Below are positions 4,371 through 5,300 of a stretch of DNA of 5,300 nt, piece after piece; position 1 is the stretch's first letter, and the number at the start of each line of letters is the position of its first letter. Source of the DNA: Azospirillum brasilense (lineage in GTDB: Bacteria; Pseudomonadota; Alphaproteobacteria; Rickettsiales; UBA3002); NCBI GenBank assembly GCA_003241645.1, contig QFOX01000094.1, forward strand, positions 1 through 5,300, written 5' to 3'. Below the pieces are notes generated by a model, which worked only from the letters and a program-made list of their open reading frames with translations, searched no databases and was not told where the DNA came from. Made by a program: the position numbers and the translations under genes.

Positions 4371-5072
4371 CGGTAAGTTCAGGCGATAATAACCACGGTC
4401 ATTGGATACGATCAGCCGCCGCCAATCCTGCTTATGCTTAAAAATATCGCGCATCCGTAAAGCGCGGGAACCGGATTCATATATTAGCGTCTTTCCATGC
4501 ACCCACGGCTGACGGCTGCGAGCCGCATCATGTAATTGTTCTACCACTCGTGCCTGCACATCACCCAAATGGTATTCATTGCCATTAAGATTGACGTGTC
4601 GATAATCGTTGGAGCATTTGAATTGAGCTTCCGCACTGTGCTTGGCCGGGATTAACAGCGCATCACTTTGCAGGCCAAGATTGTACGCTTGCTCAAATTG
4701 TACCCGGTCTGCTTGCAACACCACTAAATCACTGATTCTTACCATAACCGCAGGCTGTGGCGGTTCATAGGCCAAACGAACGATACAATTTTCCTCTCTG
4801 AGCGAAAAGAATTCACGTAGCTTTGCACGCCCGGTGCGGCATATGCGTCGGAAATCTTCCGGTCGTACTGCGATAAATCCCTCTTTGGATTCGCAACGCT
4901 CGAAGACGAATTTTCCTTCTTTGATAGTGCCGCGTTCTACATAACGGAGTGGTAGCCAGACACAGGTGCGAAGTAAGCCATTCTCGATGGCATAATACGC
5001 ATCATCCTGTGTTAAACCCCAGCGCCTCCATAAATGCTCCAATCGGTCATAAGACTTCTCTGTAAAAACCAT
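4278..5072 (-). CDS. Protein of unknown function with HTH-like N-terminus and winged-helix-like C-terminus
   Basis: The 264-aa product reads as a well-formed soluble protein. Residues 8-40 (YDRLEHLWRRWGLTQDDAYY, then AIENGLLRTCVW) look like a MerR- or excisionase-style helix-turn-helix in which a residue-poor helix selects the start of a sheet domain. Residues 45-125 are mostly beta (GKFVFERCESKEGFIAVRPE; VMVRISDLVVLQ). Residues 157-224 (HVNLNGNEYHLGDVQARVVE, GKTLIYESGSRALRMRDIFK, WRRLIVSNDRGYYRLNLP) resemble an OmpR-type winged helix. The polar tail 225-264 is probably disordered, and only this part overlaps the membrane protein gene. The ATG at 5072 is the first in frame and has the purine block AGGGGCGAG about 10 nt upstream. 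A good promoter lies 50-80 bp ahead. It may be a regulator, but I cannot name a family; the domain calls are by eye. Confidence 0.75.
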   Translation of the reverse strand: MVFTEKSYDRLEHLWRRWGLTQDDAYYAIENGLLRTCVWLPLRYVERGTIKEGKFVFERCESKEGFIAVRPEDFRRICRTGRAKLREFFSLREENCIVRLAYEPPQPAVMVRISDLVVLQADRVQFEQAYNLGLQSDALLIPAKHSAEAQFKCSNDYRHVNLNGNEYHLGDVQARVVEQLHDAARSRQPWVHGKTLIYESGSRALRMRDIFKHKQDWRRLIVSNDRGYYRLNLPLEEFHDQPPEGDIEAQHHKQSEKQFSRQSS

Positions 5073-5124
5073 GTCACAAGCTCGCCCCTTTTAATTCTTG
5101 AACCACTTTTTTACTGGAACAATG

Positions 5125-5153
5125 CTTATAAATGCCGCGTTGCAAAAATGCAA
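5125..5153 (-). promoter_or_regulatory. Promoter of the 264-aa gene
   Basis: On the minus strand TTGCAT (5153-5148, 4 of 6) and TATAAG (5130-5125, 5 of 6) are separated by exactly 17 bp. Transcription would start near 5118, leaving a leader of about 45 nt to the ATG at 5072. This is the best promoter match in the window. Confidence 0.55.
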
Positions 5154-5154
5154 C
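5139..5154. promoter_or_regulatory. Perfect inverted repeat over the -35 region (candidate operator)
   Basis: GTTGCA-AAAA-TGCAAC is a perfect 6-bp inverted repeat with a 4-bp centre, lying across the -35 element and the upstream half of the spacer of the 264-aa gene's promoter. A dimeric repressor bound here would block RNA polymerase. Which protein binds is unknown; the 264-aa protein itself or the Cro/CI-type regulator are candidates. Confidence 0.4.
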
Positions 5155-5225
5155 CTTAAATATGCACCGCGAAAGCAATATACACGCATAAGTTGATTTC
5201 GTCTAATGCAGTTTTGGGTGTTTTT

Positions 5226-5264
5226 ATTGTGGACATTAAGACAATCAGCATAAATTTGTATAGT
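5226..5264 (+). promoter_or_regulatory. Possible rightward promoter with dyad, leading out of the window
   Basis: TTAAGA (5236-5241, 4 of 6) and TATAGT (5259-5264, 5 of 6) are 17 bp apart. A dyad ATTGT-N10-ACAAT (5226-5245) overlaps the -35 element, a spacing common for operators of helix-turn-helix repressors. An ATG at 5293 could open a gene beyond the edge, but too little is visible. Apart from this and the minus-strand promoter, the AT-rich stretch 5073-5300 shows nothing. Confidence 0.25.
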
Positions 5265-5300
5265 TGGCAGTAGGCCTGCGTTAGAGCGTTAAATGGATCA

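Overview
The window looks like the early region of a prophage or similar integrative element in a proteobacterium, most likely an alphaproteobacterium. The phylum-level guess rests on recall of protein style (the Cro/CI-type regulator with a TFQQVQKYERG recognition helix, the DUF6362-like protein, and a small LTPYRKYV protein next to the recombinase). It was not tested by a search.

Left block (1-3317, all minus strand, read right to left): a 77-aa acidic helical protein; a 380-aa replication initiator with an N-terminal winged-helix-like part, a charged linker, a replisome-organizer-like part and a DnaA domain I-like C-terminus; a 137-aa DUF6362-like HTH protein; a 75-aa small protein; and a large serine recombinase that runs off the left edge. 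The genes are closely packed (13-nt gap, ATGA overlap, a stop codon overlapping the next ribosome binding site), except for a 176-nt gap in front of the 75-aa gene. This looks like one replication-to-integration transcription unit, possibly with an internal promoter.

Middle (3318-3822, no protein gene): the left half is strikingly G-rich on the plus strand and holds four copies of a 12-bp direct repeat. The right half holds a plus-strand promoter candidate and a strongly structured RNA: a long closing stem around three hairpins, followed by a GC-rich hairpin. I read this as a C4 antisense-type phage RNA. It leads straight into the regulator gene.

Right block: a 124-aa Cro/CI-family regulator and a 57-aa single-span membrane protein, translationally coupled on the plus strand. 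A 264-aa minus-strand protein of unknown function, with a winged-helix-like C-terminus, converges on them and overlaps the membrane protein gene by 93 bp. It has a good promoter with a perfect inverted repeat. The last 228 bases (5073-5300) are AT-rich and hold only regulatory candidates.

Taken together, a control switch (structured RNA plus regulator) faces divergently away from a replication and integration operon. The most interesting points are the structured RNA, whose apical loop is complementary to the regulator's ribosome binding site, and a lambda-like candidate origin inside the linker of the initiator gene: five GTCAC sites at exact 10/20-bp spacing, beside T-tracts and AT-rich DNA.
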